A stretch of 8,397 nucleotides of DNA, from assembly GCA_030608865.1 (NCBI GenBank), contig JAUWDI010000030.1, positions 1 to 8,397 of the forward strand, given 5' to 3'. The notes below the pieces were generated by a model, which saw nothing but the letters and a program-made list of their open reading frames with translations, searched no databases and was not told the origin of the DNA. Of the stretch, positions 1-6,219 are shown piece after piece. This DNA comes from Anaerolineales bacterium (GTDB taxonomy: Bacteria > Chloroflexota > Anaerolineae > Anaerolineales > E44-bin32). The translations under genes were made by a program, and so were the position numbers. The number at the start of each line of letters is the position of its first letter. Position 1 is the first letter of the stretch.

Positions 1-927
1 CGCTTCATTAATCTCAATAATATCGATCTGGTCGAGAGCCATACCCCCTTTAGAGAGCACCATTCGCGTCGCTGGGATGGGCGCGTCGAGCATCAACACC
101 GGGTCGGAACCGATGACAGCACGCGCTACAATGCGCGCCAATGGCTTCAGATTGTTTTCGCGGACGGCGTCGGCGGAGGCCAGGAGCAGCGCCGCAGCGC
201 CGTCGCTTATTTGACTGCTGTTTCCCGCCGTGACCACTCCAGCTTCTTTAAAGACCGGACGCAAAGAGGCCATTTTCTCCCTCTCCGGCTCCATTCGGAC
301 CCCCTGGTCAGCCGTGATCGTTCGCGTCTTTCCATTACCATCGGGAACCTGAATGGGAAGAATTTGGCTTTCATGGCGACCCTCACGGATCGCAGCGCCG
401 GCGCGTACATGACTCTGGAAAGCATAATCGTCAAGGGCATCGCGCGACAGGTGCCATTTCTCGGCCATTAACTCTGCGCTGAGGCCCTGGTGTACTAACG
501 GGTAAGGAAAATCATCCGGCCAGGACTCAGGCCAGTCCGCGCCGATTGGTTGATGAGACATCATTTCGATACCACCGGCGATGACTAGATCCATATCTCC
601 GACGAGAATCGCTTGGGCGGCGAAATGAACTGCTTGTTGGCCGGAACCGCACATACGGTTAATTTGGATACCAGGCACCTCAACGGGAAAGCCCGCCTGC
701 AGAAGGGCCAGCCTGGCGATATTGGCTCCCTGATCGCCCATCGGCGTAACGCAACCGAGAATGACATCTTCAATTTGTTCATGGCGTAAGCCACCGCGGC
801 TCAGCGCCTCGTTGAGGACTCGGGCGGCAAGGTCAACAGGCGCGATTGGATAAAGATCCCCGCGGTCAGGTCTGCCTACGCCAATGGGTGTGCGTACGGC
901 GGCGATGATGTACACTTCGTTTGCCAT
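1..927 (-). CDS. Thiolase (acetyl-CoA C-acyltransferase), C-terminus cut by window edge
   Basis: Thiolase-superfamily enzyme that makes or cleaves 3-ketoacyl-CoA through a cysteine acyl-enzyme, acting in the cytoplasm in beta-oxidation or acetoacetyl-CoA metabolism. My reading from the ATG at 925-927 stays open for 309 codons to base 1. Visible family signatures are an N-terminal AAVRTPIG, the nucleophile motif INRMCGSGQQAV with Cys93 (codon 649-651), GGIEMMS near residue 118, GLSAELMAEK, and TAGNSSQISDGAAALLL. It ends at IEINEA, the start of the usual NEAFA motif. The catalytic GHP histidine and the second active-site cysteine (CxG) should lie beyond the edge. Family members are about 390 residues, so roughly 80 are missing. 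A GAGGGA Shine-Dalgarno six bases upstream supports the start. Family assignment is firm. Chain-length specificity (acetoacetyl-CoA versus longer ketoacyl-CoA) cannot be read from this fragment, so no symbol is given. Confidence 0.95.
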   Translation of the reverse strand, partial: MANEVYIIAAVRTPIGVGRPDRGDLYPIAPVDLAARVLNEALSRGGLRHEQIEDVILGCVTPMGDQGANIARLALLQAGFPVEVPGIQINRMCGSGQQAVHFAAQAILVGDMDLVIAGGIEMMSHQPIGADWPESWPDDFPYPLVHQGLSAELMAEKWHLSRDALDDYAFQSHVRAGAAIREGRHESQILPIQVPDGNGKTRTITADQGVRMEPEREKMASLRPVFKEAGVVTAGNSSQISDGAAALLLASADAVRENNLKPLARIVARAVIGSDPVLMLDAPIPATRMVLSKGGMALDQIDIIEINEA

Positions 928-985
928 CTTTAGTCCCTCAGCTCAATTCTAGGAGCGACGAGTCGCCCATCGTTTCGTGAGCCTG

Positions 986-1014
986 AGCATAGGCGCAGAA
1001 CCGGTGCGAGTCAA
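986..1014 (-). promoter_or_regulatory. Sigma70-type promoter of the thiolase gene
   Basis: On the minus strand, TTGACT (1014-1009) is followed by exactly 17 bases and then TATGCT (991-986). This is a near-consensus -35/-10 pair with ideal spacing. Transcription would start near 979, giving a leader of about 50 nt before the thiolase ATG at 927. Position and orientation fit the gene. The call rests on sequence match only. Confidence 0.65.
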
Positions 1015-1031
1015 TTGACCCGAAGGTCAAT
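1014..1031. promoter_or_regulatory. Perfect palindrome at thiolase promoter, candidate operator
   Basis: ATTGACC-CGAA-GGTCAAT is a perfect 7-bp inverted repeat with a 4-base centre. It directly abuts, and by one base overlaps, the -35 hexamer of the thiolase promoter. A dimeric regulator bound here would touch RNA polymerase, which suits control of an acyl-CoA gene. It also lies about 110 bp upstream of the lipoprotein gene on the other strand and could serve both. Only the symmetry is seen; the regulator is unknown. A short RNA hairpin is less likely, because the site lies upstream of the predicted transcript start. Confidence 0.5.
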
Positions 1032-1130
1032 CCCGCTTAAGGATCAAGGTTAAATATGGCGATCACTATTCTGCACCTGAGGACGCCTGTTTAGAAGGAT
1101 GAATAGATTTGGTTTTGGTAGTGTGAGCCT

Positions 1131-1134
1131 GGAG
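1131..1134 (+). promoter_or_regulatory. Ribosome binding site deciding the lipoprotein start
   Basis: GGAG lies nine bases before the ATG at 1144. The earlier in-frame ATG at 1099 has its only purine run (AGAAGG) directly touching it, which is too close for use. The 1144 start also puts a lipoprotein signal at the very N-terminus, as expected. Confidence 0.6.
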
Positions 1135-1143
1135 ATTTGTTCG

Positions 1144-1827
1144 ATGATTGGAAGGCGTATTCTGGCATTGTCCCTGGTTCTTGCCGTTTGTGCATGTGGT
1201 CGAATAGGGACTCCGCAGGAACAAACGTACGAATCTATTGACGACCTCTTGAATGCGCTAGAGGATGCCGGCGCCGAAATTGTCATCGTGGCTTTGGATG
1301 CGCCACTCTTCGATGTGGACTCACAGGCGATAATGCTGAATGGGGAAGAGTCCGAGCTTTATGAATTTGAGAACGCAGACGAGCGCGAGCAAGGCGTTAT
1401 TCACCTACAAACGTTGCTCGAAGATGTCAGGAAGAACACGGCGGAGGAACTATTGTCGGCACGAATATGGTCACATGACCGCCTGGTTGTCGTGTACTTC
1501 GGGCGAGATGGAGGGACGACCCTGCTTCTGAGTGGTTTATTGGGTGATCCGCTGCAGAAGCTCGGGTTGGCTGATGATGAGCCGTATCCTCCAGCGGTTC
1601 CAGCGGCAATCCACGCATTTGCAGAGGCTAAGGGCGAAGATCCAAGCCTTATCAAAGTACTCTCGTATAGTTTCGTTGAATGGAGTAATGGGTGTATGGA
1701 GTACCCGCACACTGACGAGATTTGCATGCAGGCGCTGATACCAGGGTGGCGCATTCTATTGCAGCTCGGAGATCAGGAGATTGAAATTCATAGTGATGAA
1801 ATGGGTGGAGAAATTCGCTGGCGGTGA
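1144..1827 (+). CDS. Putative two-domain lipoprotein, function unknown
   Basis: Predicted 227-residue secreted, membrane-anchored protein. The N-terminus MIGRR is followed by a hydrophobic stretch and AVCACG, so Cys18 is the likely lipidated residue. The lipobox is loose (V-C-A-C), with Cys16 unusual at -2. Residues about 28-140 form an alpha/beta-looking domain. Residues about 150-227 carry the pattern VEW-x3-C-x9-C-x5-PGWRILL with a later HSDEMGGEIRW (Cys184, Cys194). I remember this two-part arrangement from uncharacterised secreted proteins of Chloroflexota, but cannot search to confirm. The two cysteines may form a disulfide outside the cytoplasm (inference). An upstream in-frame ATG at 1099 would add 15 residues and bury the signal peptide. 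The MFS gene follows 43 nt later, so the two may be co-transcribed. No enzymatic motif is visible. Confidence 0.8.
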   Translation: MIGRRILALSLVLAVCACGRIGTPQEQTYESIDDLLNALEDAGAEIVIVALDAPLFDVDSQAIMLNGEESELYEFENADEREQGVIHLQTLLEDVRKNTAEELLSARIWSHDRLVVVYFGRDGGTTLLLSGLLGDPLQKLGLADDEPYPPAVPAAIHAFAEAKGEDPSLIKVLSYSFVEWSNGCMEYPHTDEICMQALIPGWRILLQLGDQEIEIHSDEMGGEIRWR

Positions 1828-1859
1828 CAACAAGCAAAGGAATGATAAGAGACGTTGAT

Positions 1860-1867
1860 GGGGAGAG
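1860..1867 (+). promoter_or_regulatory. Ribosome binding site deciding the GTG start of the MFS gene
   Basis: GGGGAGAG ends three bases before GTG at 1871 (five bases counted from GGGGAG). The next candidate, ATG at 1883, would be about 18 bases from the GGGGAG core, so GTG is preferred. Confidence 0.65.
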
Positions 1868-1870
1868 AGT

Positions 1871-3184
1871 GTGAACGATACCATGCATGACCCAAGCACA
1901 GATATTGAAGTGGAAAACGACCAGCTAGGACCGCTCCCCCGAAACGTCTGGGTGGTCACGCTGACCAGTTTCTTAACCGACATCTCTTCCGAGATGTTGA
2001 TAAACCTTTTACCGCTATTTTTGTTCAGTGTCCTCGGCGTAAGGACAGCCTACATCGGGTTAATTGAAGGTGTGGCCGAGGCTGTCTCCAGTTTAGTGAA
2101 GATGACCTCCGGCTGGCTTTCCGATCGATTGCGGGTGCGCAAGCCGCTGGCGGTGCTTGGTTATGCGGTTTCGACGCTTGCAAAGCCCTTCCTTTATATG
2201 GCGACAAGCTGGGGAGCAGTGCTTGGGGTGCGCTTCGCAGATCGAATCGGGAAAGGATTGCGTACCGCTCCGCGGGATGCGCTGATAGCAGACAGCATCC
2301 CAGAAAGCCAACGCGGATTTGCCTTTGGCCTGCACCGCGCGGGTGACACTGCGGGGGCGGTTGTGGGGATAGGGCTGGCCATTGCCATTATTCTCGTCTC
2401 GCAAAGCGGCGCTGCCGAATTGTCCCGCGAGACGTTTCAAACCGTTGTGTTGATCAGCATCATCCCCGCGGTACTGGCTGTCATCACGCTGGCGGTTGGC
2501 GCGCAGGAGATCAAGCCGGGTATGGGTATCGGTTCCCAGCAGGGATCCGAGCCCTTAGAGGAGAAGAAGGATGACAAAACCCGGGGCGGGCTGATGTCCA
2601 CCAATCGACTTTTCCGGAATTACATCCTTATCATGGCCCTTTTTACGCTGGGGAACTCCTCGGATGCCTTTCTCATTCTGCGGGCGAAAACGACAGGGCT
2701 TTCCGTAGTGAATATTCTGGCGATGATGATGGTATTCAGCCTGATATACACAATCATTTCGGCACCAGCCGGGGCATTGTCGGATAAAGTCGGTCGTAAG
2801 CGGATGCTCATAGTCGGGTGGGCTTTATATGTCGTGGTGTATCTAGGTTTTGCAAGAGCTTCTGATGGATGGCATGCCTGGGCGCTTATGGCGCTCTACG
2901 GCGTGTATTACGGATTGACGGAAGGGGTAGCCAGAGCATTTGTCGCCGACTTAGTCCCCTCCCATCAGCGCGGGACAGCGTACGGGATTCTCCACGCTGT
3001 AATCGGTCTTGTTGCCCTGCCGGCCAGTATCATTGCCGGAGTATTGTGGCAGGGGATTGGGGCCTGGAGTGGGTTTGGACCCGGAGCACCCTTTCTCTTC
3101 GGCGCTGGGGCGGCATTACTTGCCAGCGTTGCCTTGATTCGCTTATCTCCGCCTCGTCTTCAGGAGCAGAGGGCGGGAAGGTAA
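1871..3184 (+). CDS. Major facilitator superfamily transporter
   Basis: A 437-residue inner-membrane secondary transporter, a normal length for a 12-TM MFS protein. The N-terminal half has TSFLTDISSEML (residues 32-43) and a motif-A loop GWLSDRLRVRKP (81-92). It then has DRIGKGLRTAPRDALIADS (124-142) and RGFAFGLHRAGDT (148-160). A hydrophilic, charged central loop (about 213-248) separates the halves. The C-terminal half repeats the motif-A loop as GALSDKVGRKRM (301-312) and the RGTAYGILHA element (367-376), as expected from the internal duplication. The DRxGKGxRxxPRDAL signature belongs to a common bacterial MFS subgroup often labelled as efflux permeases, but substrate and direction cannot be read. 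The start is GTG, chosen by Shine-Dalgarno spacing. It sits 43 nt after the lipoprotein and 4 nt before the next membrane protein, a tight arrangement suggesting translational coupling. Confidence 0.93.
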   Translation: MNDTMHDPSTDIEVENDQLGPLPRNVWVVTLTSFLTDISSEMLINLLPLFLFSVLGVRTAYIGLIEGVAEAVSSLVKMTSGWLSDRLRVRKPLAVLGYAVSTLAKPFLYMATSWGAVLGVRFADRIGKGLRTAPRDALIADSIPESQRGFAFGLHRAGDTAGAVVGIGLAIAIILVSQSGAAELSRETFQTVVLISIIPAVLAVITLAVGAQEIKPGMGIGSQQGSEPLEEKKDDKTRGGLMSTNRLFRNYILIMALFTLGNSSDAFLILRAKTTGLSVVNILAMMMVFSLIYTIISAPAGALSDKVGRKRMLIVGWALYVVVYLGFARASDGWHAWALMALYGVYYGLTEGVARAFVADLVPSHQRGTAYGILHAVIGLVALPASIIAGVLWQGIGAWSGFGPGAPFLFGAGAALLASVALIRLSPPRLQEQRAGR

Positions 3185-3188
3185 TGAA

Positions 3189-4289
3189 ATGGGCATGAAG
3201 CGTTCGGGTGGACGCGTGCGGTTACCTGTTCGCCGCGGGGGTGCAGAGAAATACTTATGGTATACGCTGTTAAGCTTTGCGTTCACCGTGACGCTTGTTA
3301 GGCTCTTCCTCGAATTTACAGGCTATCCTCAATTCGGCGGAGGGGAAATTCACATTGCGCATGTGCTGTGGGGCGGATTGGCGCTGTTTTCCGCAGTATT
3401 GTTGACCTTGATTTTAACCAACCGCTGGGCATACTCACTCAGCGCGATACTGGCGGGTATCGGGGTGGGGTTGTTCATCGATGAAGTCGGCAAATTCATC
3501 ACCCAGAACAACGACTACTTCTACCCCGCGGCGGCACCGATTATTTATGCTTTCTTCCTACTCGTGGTGTGGCTCTACCTGCACGTAAGGCGTCCGCCGG
3601 CCCTCAGTATCCGTGAAGAGCTTTATCGAGCGCTTGGCGAGATGGGGGAAGTTCTCGACCACGATCTCGAATCAGAGGAGCGCAGGAATCTCGAAAAACG
3701 TTTGGAAAGGATCATCCACCAAGCAGAGTACGCCGATTACCGGCACCTGGCGCGGCGATTACAGGAGTTCATCGATTCAGAATCGCTTCACGTCGTTCCA
3801 GACAGGAAAGGTGCGTTCGAGAGGTTTATTGACTACGCACAACAGTGGGAACGCCGCTGGATCACGCTGGGTAGACTGAAGGCGATTCTTGTTGGCGCGC
3901 TGCTCGCCTTAGGTATCGTGACGGTTGTGGATTTTGCCAGGCTTCTCTCGGGTATCAACAATCCAGAGATATTGGCAGTTTGGATCGATGATCTTCTTTC
4001 GCTTGGAGTGGTTACAAGCAAATCGGGGCTCCTATGGTTTGCGACACTCACGATCCTTGAGGGTCTGGTTGGCTCACTGCTGATCATCGCCGTCATTTTG
4101 CTTCTTATGAAGCGCGAGGGCACAGGCCTCGCACTTGCAGCCGCGGGCTTAATGCTTTCGTTAGTAGGTGTGAATCTGTTGGTTTTTTATTTTAAACAGT
4201 TCTCGACCGTTATCACCGCGTTGATTCAATTCATGATTCTACTGCTGGTGTACCACTATCGAAACCGGGCTCAAGTCGAGAAAAGATGA
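3189..4289 (+). CDS. Conserved-looking multi-pass membrane protein, unknown function
   Basis: I do not recognise a named family. The 366-residue product shows about eight hydrophobic segments near residues 24-43, 56-77, 82-98, 113-132, 230-252, 281-307, 312-335 and 339-356. A charged, probably helical cytoplasmic segment (about 134-228, rich in E, R and K) splits them four and four. Polar residues in or next to the membrane stand out: HIAHVLWGG at the start of TM2 (55-63) and FIDEVGKFITQNNDYFYP after TM3 (96-112). The N-terminus is strongly basic, which fits an inside location. GGAAGG seven bases upstream supports ATG 3189 over ATG 3195. Only 4 nt separate it from the MFS stop, so co-translation is likely. 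It is the last gene before the terminator at 4354. It may assist or be co-regulated with the MFS transporter, which is inference from position only. Confidence 0.85.
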   Translation: MGMKRSGGRVRLPVRRGGAEKYLWYTLLSFAFTVTLVRLFLEFTGYPQFGGGEIHIAHVLWGGLALFSAVLLTLILTNRWAYSLSAILAGIGVGLFIDEVGKFITQNNDYFYPAAAPIIYAFFLLVVWLYLHVRRPPALSIREELYRALGEMGEVLDHDLESEERRNLEKRLERIIHQAEYADYRHLARRLQEFIDSESLHVVPDRKGAFERFIDYAQQWERRWITLGRLKAILVGALLALGIVTVVDFARLLSGINNPEILAVWIDDLLSLGVVTSKSGLLWFATLTILEGLVGSLLIIAVILLLMKREGTGLALAAAGLMLSLVGVNLLVFYFKQFSTVITALIQFMILLLVYHYRNRAQVEKR

Positions 4290-4353
4290 AGTCGATAGTG
4301 AGAGCAAAAAGCTACTGAGCCTAAATGCATTTGGACATCATCTGAATTTTATC

Positions 4354-4383
4354 GAAGGGGCCGACACACAGGTCGGCCCCTTC
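4354..4383 (+). terminator. Rho-independent-type terminator after the 8-TM gene
   Basis: GAAGGGGCCGAC and GTCGGCCCCTTC form a perfect 12-bp stem with a 6-base loop, 64 nt after the stop codon. The trailing tract TTCTTCC is only moderately T-rich. It most likely ends the plus-strand run 1144-4289. The symmetric stem could also catch minus-strand transcripts from 5209, although the tail on that side (GATAAAATTC) is poorer. Confidence 0.7.
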
Positions 4384-4419
4384 TTCCATCTCACAAGAGC
4401 GAATTAATATCCCGCGAGA

Positions 4420-4461
4420 GACCCCTTCTGCCCGCATAAAGAGGGGTCATCAAGTGCGGGC
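4420..4461. other. Interleaved inverted repeats, possible H-type pseudoknot
   Basis: Two 7-bp stems interleave: GACCCCT (4420-4426) with AGGGGTC (4442-4448), and GCCCGCA (4430-4436) with TGCGGGC (4455-4461). The connecting loops are 3, 5 and 6 nt, which is sterically plausible for an H-type pseudoknot, or the two could be mutually exclusive hairpins. It lies between convergent genes, 19 bp past the stop of the minus-strand 7-TM gene, so a 3'-UTR or terminator role is the plain reading. There is no T-tract. Confidence 0.4.
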
Positions 4462-4480
4462 TCGATAAGGATCCCCTTCC

Positions 4481-5209
4481 TCAATCACCTGCAGGTGTTG
4501 GTGCGGGTTGGGGCTCTGTATTTTTCATGGGTGTCGTCGCTCTGATGAAACCAGCGAACAATAAAATGGCGCCAAAAAACTCTCCGTAATAAAGGGCGCC
4601 GGGTATACCGAAACGGCTGAAGGCGCCGCCAAATGCGGGGGCGAGAGCTCCAACCGCGATCATAAGATTCCCAATAGTTCGATGAAGAAGGATACGCTTG
4701 CGCCAGAAGATGTAGGCTGAATATATCGCTCCACCGACAAGGGCTACGGTGCCGTAGAGATTAAAGATGGGCGTAAGAGTCCGGATGCCCGAAGTGACGA
4801 TGGCATGACCACTGAGTTCACTGCCGGTGTGGGTGCTGGATGTCATCAGTGTAGGGTCGAGTTCGGCGTTGAACACGCGAAATGTAGCGTAGATAGAACC
4901 CAGGATGAGAATCAATGCCAGTGCGTTAGCCCAATTGCGTTTTGCCAGCAGGTAGACTGTTCCTTGACCAAGCCATGCAGCGACCAAAATGGCACCGAAC
5001 AAATACCACAAACGGAAAATCAAGGGATTCCAACCAAGGGCGCCGAAATAAGCCTCGCAGAAACCACCGATACCGTAGAAGACCATACCTATTCCCCAAA
5101 TCAGGAGATGCGTTCCTCTGCGATCAGCGTAGCGTTTGAAGATGATTACAGCGAATACGAAACTCACAATGCTTGAAAGAAACGGGATAATGGTATTTGT
5201 AAATGTCAT
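4481..5209 (-). CDS. Seven-TM membrane protein, unknown function
   Basis: A 242-residue integral membrane protein with about seven hydrophobic segments near residues 6-24, 35-55, 66-86, 93-111, 147-168, 179-197 and 205-222. Between TM4 and TM5 is a 35-residue polar stretch (112-146) with TSSTHTGSELSGH, and the C-terminal tail is Pro/Thr-rich. Motifs that look family-defining are RGTHLLIWGIGMVFYGIG, FRLWYLFGAILVAAWLGQGT and FNLYGTVALVGGAIYSA. I remember similar hypothetical proteins from Chloroflexota, but no function and no characterised homologue. There are no catalytic or retinal-lysine signatures I can point to. GAGGAG five bases before the ATG fixes the start. The small TM gene lies 67 nt upstream on the same strand, so the two may share a transcript. 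Confidence 0.85.
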   Translation of the reverse strand: MTFTNTIIPFLSSIVSFVFAVIIFKRYADRRGTHLLIWGIGMVFYGIGGFCEAYFGALGWNPLIFRLWYLFGAILVAAWLGQGTVYLLAKRNWANALALILILGSIYATFRVFNAELDPTLMTSSTHTGSELSGHAIVTSGIRTLTPIFNLYGTVALVGGAIYSAYIFWRKRILLHRTIGNLMIAVGALAPAFGGAFSRFGIPGALYYGEFFGAILLFAGFIRATTPMKNTEPQPAPTPAGD

Positions 5210-5230
5210 TTCATCTCCTCATGAACGATA

Positions 5231-5256
5231 TTGTGCGCGAGTCTGCAAGAGCACAA
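5231..5256 (-). repeat. Inverted repeat between the small TM gene and the 7-TM gene
   Basis: TTGTGC (5231-5236) and GCACAA (5251-5256) form a 6-bp stem with a 14-base loop. It lies in the 67-nt spacer, just ahead of the 7-TM ribosome binding site (5215-5220). There is no T-tract, so a terminator is unlikely. An mRNA-processing or chance structure are both open. Confidence 0.25.
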
Positions 5257-5276
5257 GTATGCCTTTCACTGCATAG

Positions 5277-5474
5277 CTAACCGCTCCCTGGGAAAATTCC
5301 GAGCACGACGGCTGCAATTACCAGAAGCATGAAGACAGTAGCCAGGACGAGAATCACCAAGGCGATAGGGATGACCTTCTCGTAAACCCGTGGATACTGT
5401 TTTTTTGAGGATTTTGGGTTGTTTGATTCGCTGTTATTCATTAGAAATTTCGTCTTTAAGGTTATCTCCACCAT
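5277..5474 (-). CDS. Small single-TM protein, unknown function
   Basis: A 65-residue product: a polar, Asn/Ser/Lys-rich N-terminus, then QYPRVYEKVIPIAL leading into one hydrophobic helix (about residues 34-60) and a short FPGSG end. The Lys-rich N-terminal side suggests an N-in topology. The gene is supported by this clear one-helix design, by co-orientation with the 7-TM gene 67 nt downstream, and by a vague memory of similar short EKxIPIAL...LGxFPG proteins in Chloroflexota. The start is uncertain. ATG 5474, GTG 5471 and ATG 5441 (giving MNNSES) all lack a good Shine-Dalgarno. The 5441 start would give 54 residues. No function is proposed. Confidence 0.6.
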   Translation of the reverse strand: MVEITLKTKFLMNNSESNNPKSSKKQYPRVYEKVIPIALVILVLATVFMLLVIAAVVLGIFPGSG

Positions 5475-5527
5475 ATGAGAGGGGTGTTAGCTGTAGGTGA
5501 GAGTTTTGTGAGAAGAATATTGAAATC

Positions 5528-5564
5528 TATGCGTCAAAGTGAGGACAGTAAGCTATTACGCATA
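5528..5564. repeat. Inverted repeat, first of two tandem hairpins
   Basis: TATGCGT (5528-5534) and ACGCATA (5558-5564) make a perfect 7-bp stem with a 23-base loop. It shares its last base with the next hairpin. It lies in the 178-bp gap between the DUF1684 and small-TM genes. On the minus strand the left part contains TTGACG, a possible -35, but no matching -10 was found. Confidence 0.35.
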
Positions 5565-5606
5565 AGCGACACCTTTGGCGGATCCTTCCAATCCTGGGTG
5601 TCGCTT
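5564..5606 (-). terminator. Strong hairpin after the DUF1684 gene, possible terminator
   Basis: AAGCGACACC (5564-5573) and GGTGTCGCTT (5597-5606) form a perfect 10-bp stem. The 23-base interior has a further 4-bp pair, TTGG (5575-5578) with CCAA (5588-5591). It lies 46 bp beyond the DUF1684 stop in that gene's direction, so a transcript end or 3'-protecting hairpin is the simplest role. It has no T-tract (next bases ATGCGT), so intrinsic termination is not assured. Confidence 0.4.
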
Positions 5607-5652
5607 GAAGCTAGTAGTTTGGGATTCGTGTCTTATGGCTAGTTGCGTCTGA

Positions 5653-6162
5653 TTAATGCAGCTCGAAAACCTTCTCCCCTGCCCTGATGGGCACACTCAA
5701 TCTGTTCTCGGCCGGGGTGATGGGGCAGGACCAATTGGCGTTGTATGCGCAATAGGGGTTATACGCCAAATTGAAGTCGACAATCAGCCGTCCGCCGGTG
5801 AGTAACTCCGGCTCGAGATATCGACCTGCTCCGTAGGTTTCCTGACCCGCGAGCGAGTCCGCGAAGGGCAGGAAGAAACCATGCTCGTTCTGGAACACGG
5901 TGAGCTCAACATCCTCCCCATCAACCTTAAAGTGGAAACGGCCGAATCTGTCGTAATTTTGCACAGCTCCCGTATTCGTCTGTATCGGGACCTGCTCCCC
6001 TTCTGGGAAACGCTCGATGTCAACCTCAATACGCAAATCAGGATTCTCCGCGAAATATCTCAACCCACTGAAATCTCTCCTTTGTTCGTCATCTAGTGGA
6101 CTTTGATGGTCATGCAGAAAAAACTTGTCCTTCTCTTCTCGGAATCGTTTCAATTCGCTCAT
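5653..6162 (-). CDS. DUF1684 family protein
   Basis: A complete 169-residue protein that I recognise as DUF1684 from its C-terminal block. This includes LPFADSLAGQETYGAGRYLE (98-117), then VDFNLAYNPYCAYN (128-141), WSCPITPAEN (144-153) and VPIRAGEKVFE (157-167). The N-terminal part has a helical charged start (KRFREEKDKFF) and FSGLRYF (31-37), also usual for the family. The function of the family is not established to my knowledge. The conserved Tyr, Asn, Cys, Asp and Glu cluster hints at a binding or catalytic pocket. There is no signal peptide, so it is probably cytoplasmic. GGAG five bases before the ATG supports the start. It is transcribed away from dnaK across a 318-bp spacer and is followed by hairpins, so it may be a single-gene unit. 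Confidence 0.9.
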   Translation of the reverse strand: MSELKRFREEKDKFFLHDHQSPLDDEQRRDFSGLRYFAENPDLRIEVDIERFPEGEQVPIQTNTGAVQNYDRFGRFHFKVDGEDVELTVFQNEHGFFLPFADSLAGQETYGAGRYLEPELLTGGRLIVDFNLAYNPYCAYNANWSCPITPAENRLSVPIRAGEKVFELH

Positions 6163-6190
6163 AGAATCTCCGTCATGTTTTCTTTAGATT

Positions 6191-6219
6191 TTATCGATCT
6201 TCTCGCTGAAGATGGATAA
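6191..6219. promoter_or_regulatory. Imperfect dyad upstream of the DUF1684 gene, candidate operator or leader hairpin
   Basis: TTATCGATCTTC (6191-6202) and GAAGATGGATAA (6208-6219) are 12-base arms with a single mismatch around the centre TCGCT. It begins 28 bp upstream of the DUF1684 start codon. It could be a repressor site over the promoter or a stem in the 5' leader; the sequence does not decide. Confidence 0.4.

Noticed and set aside
207..794. Several short open frames on both strands inside 207-794
   Set aside because: All overlap the thiolase reading frame, which carries clear family motifs throughout.
1015..1043. Plus-strand TTGACC with TAAGGA as a promoter for the lipoprotein gene
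   Set aside because: The -10 match is poor. TTGACC is better explained as one arm of the palindrome.
1401..1754. Antisense frame of 117 codons across the lipoprotein gene
   Set aside because: No signal, motif or ribosome binding site, and the plus-strand frame has a lipoprotein signal and domain pattern.
4805..5176. Plus-strand frame of 123 codons opposite the 7-TM gene
   Set aside because: The product looks compositionally random, and the minus-strand frame has seven clean TM segments and a strong ribosome binding site.
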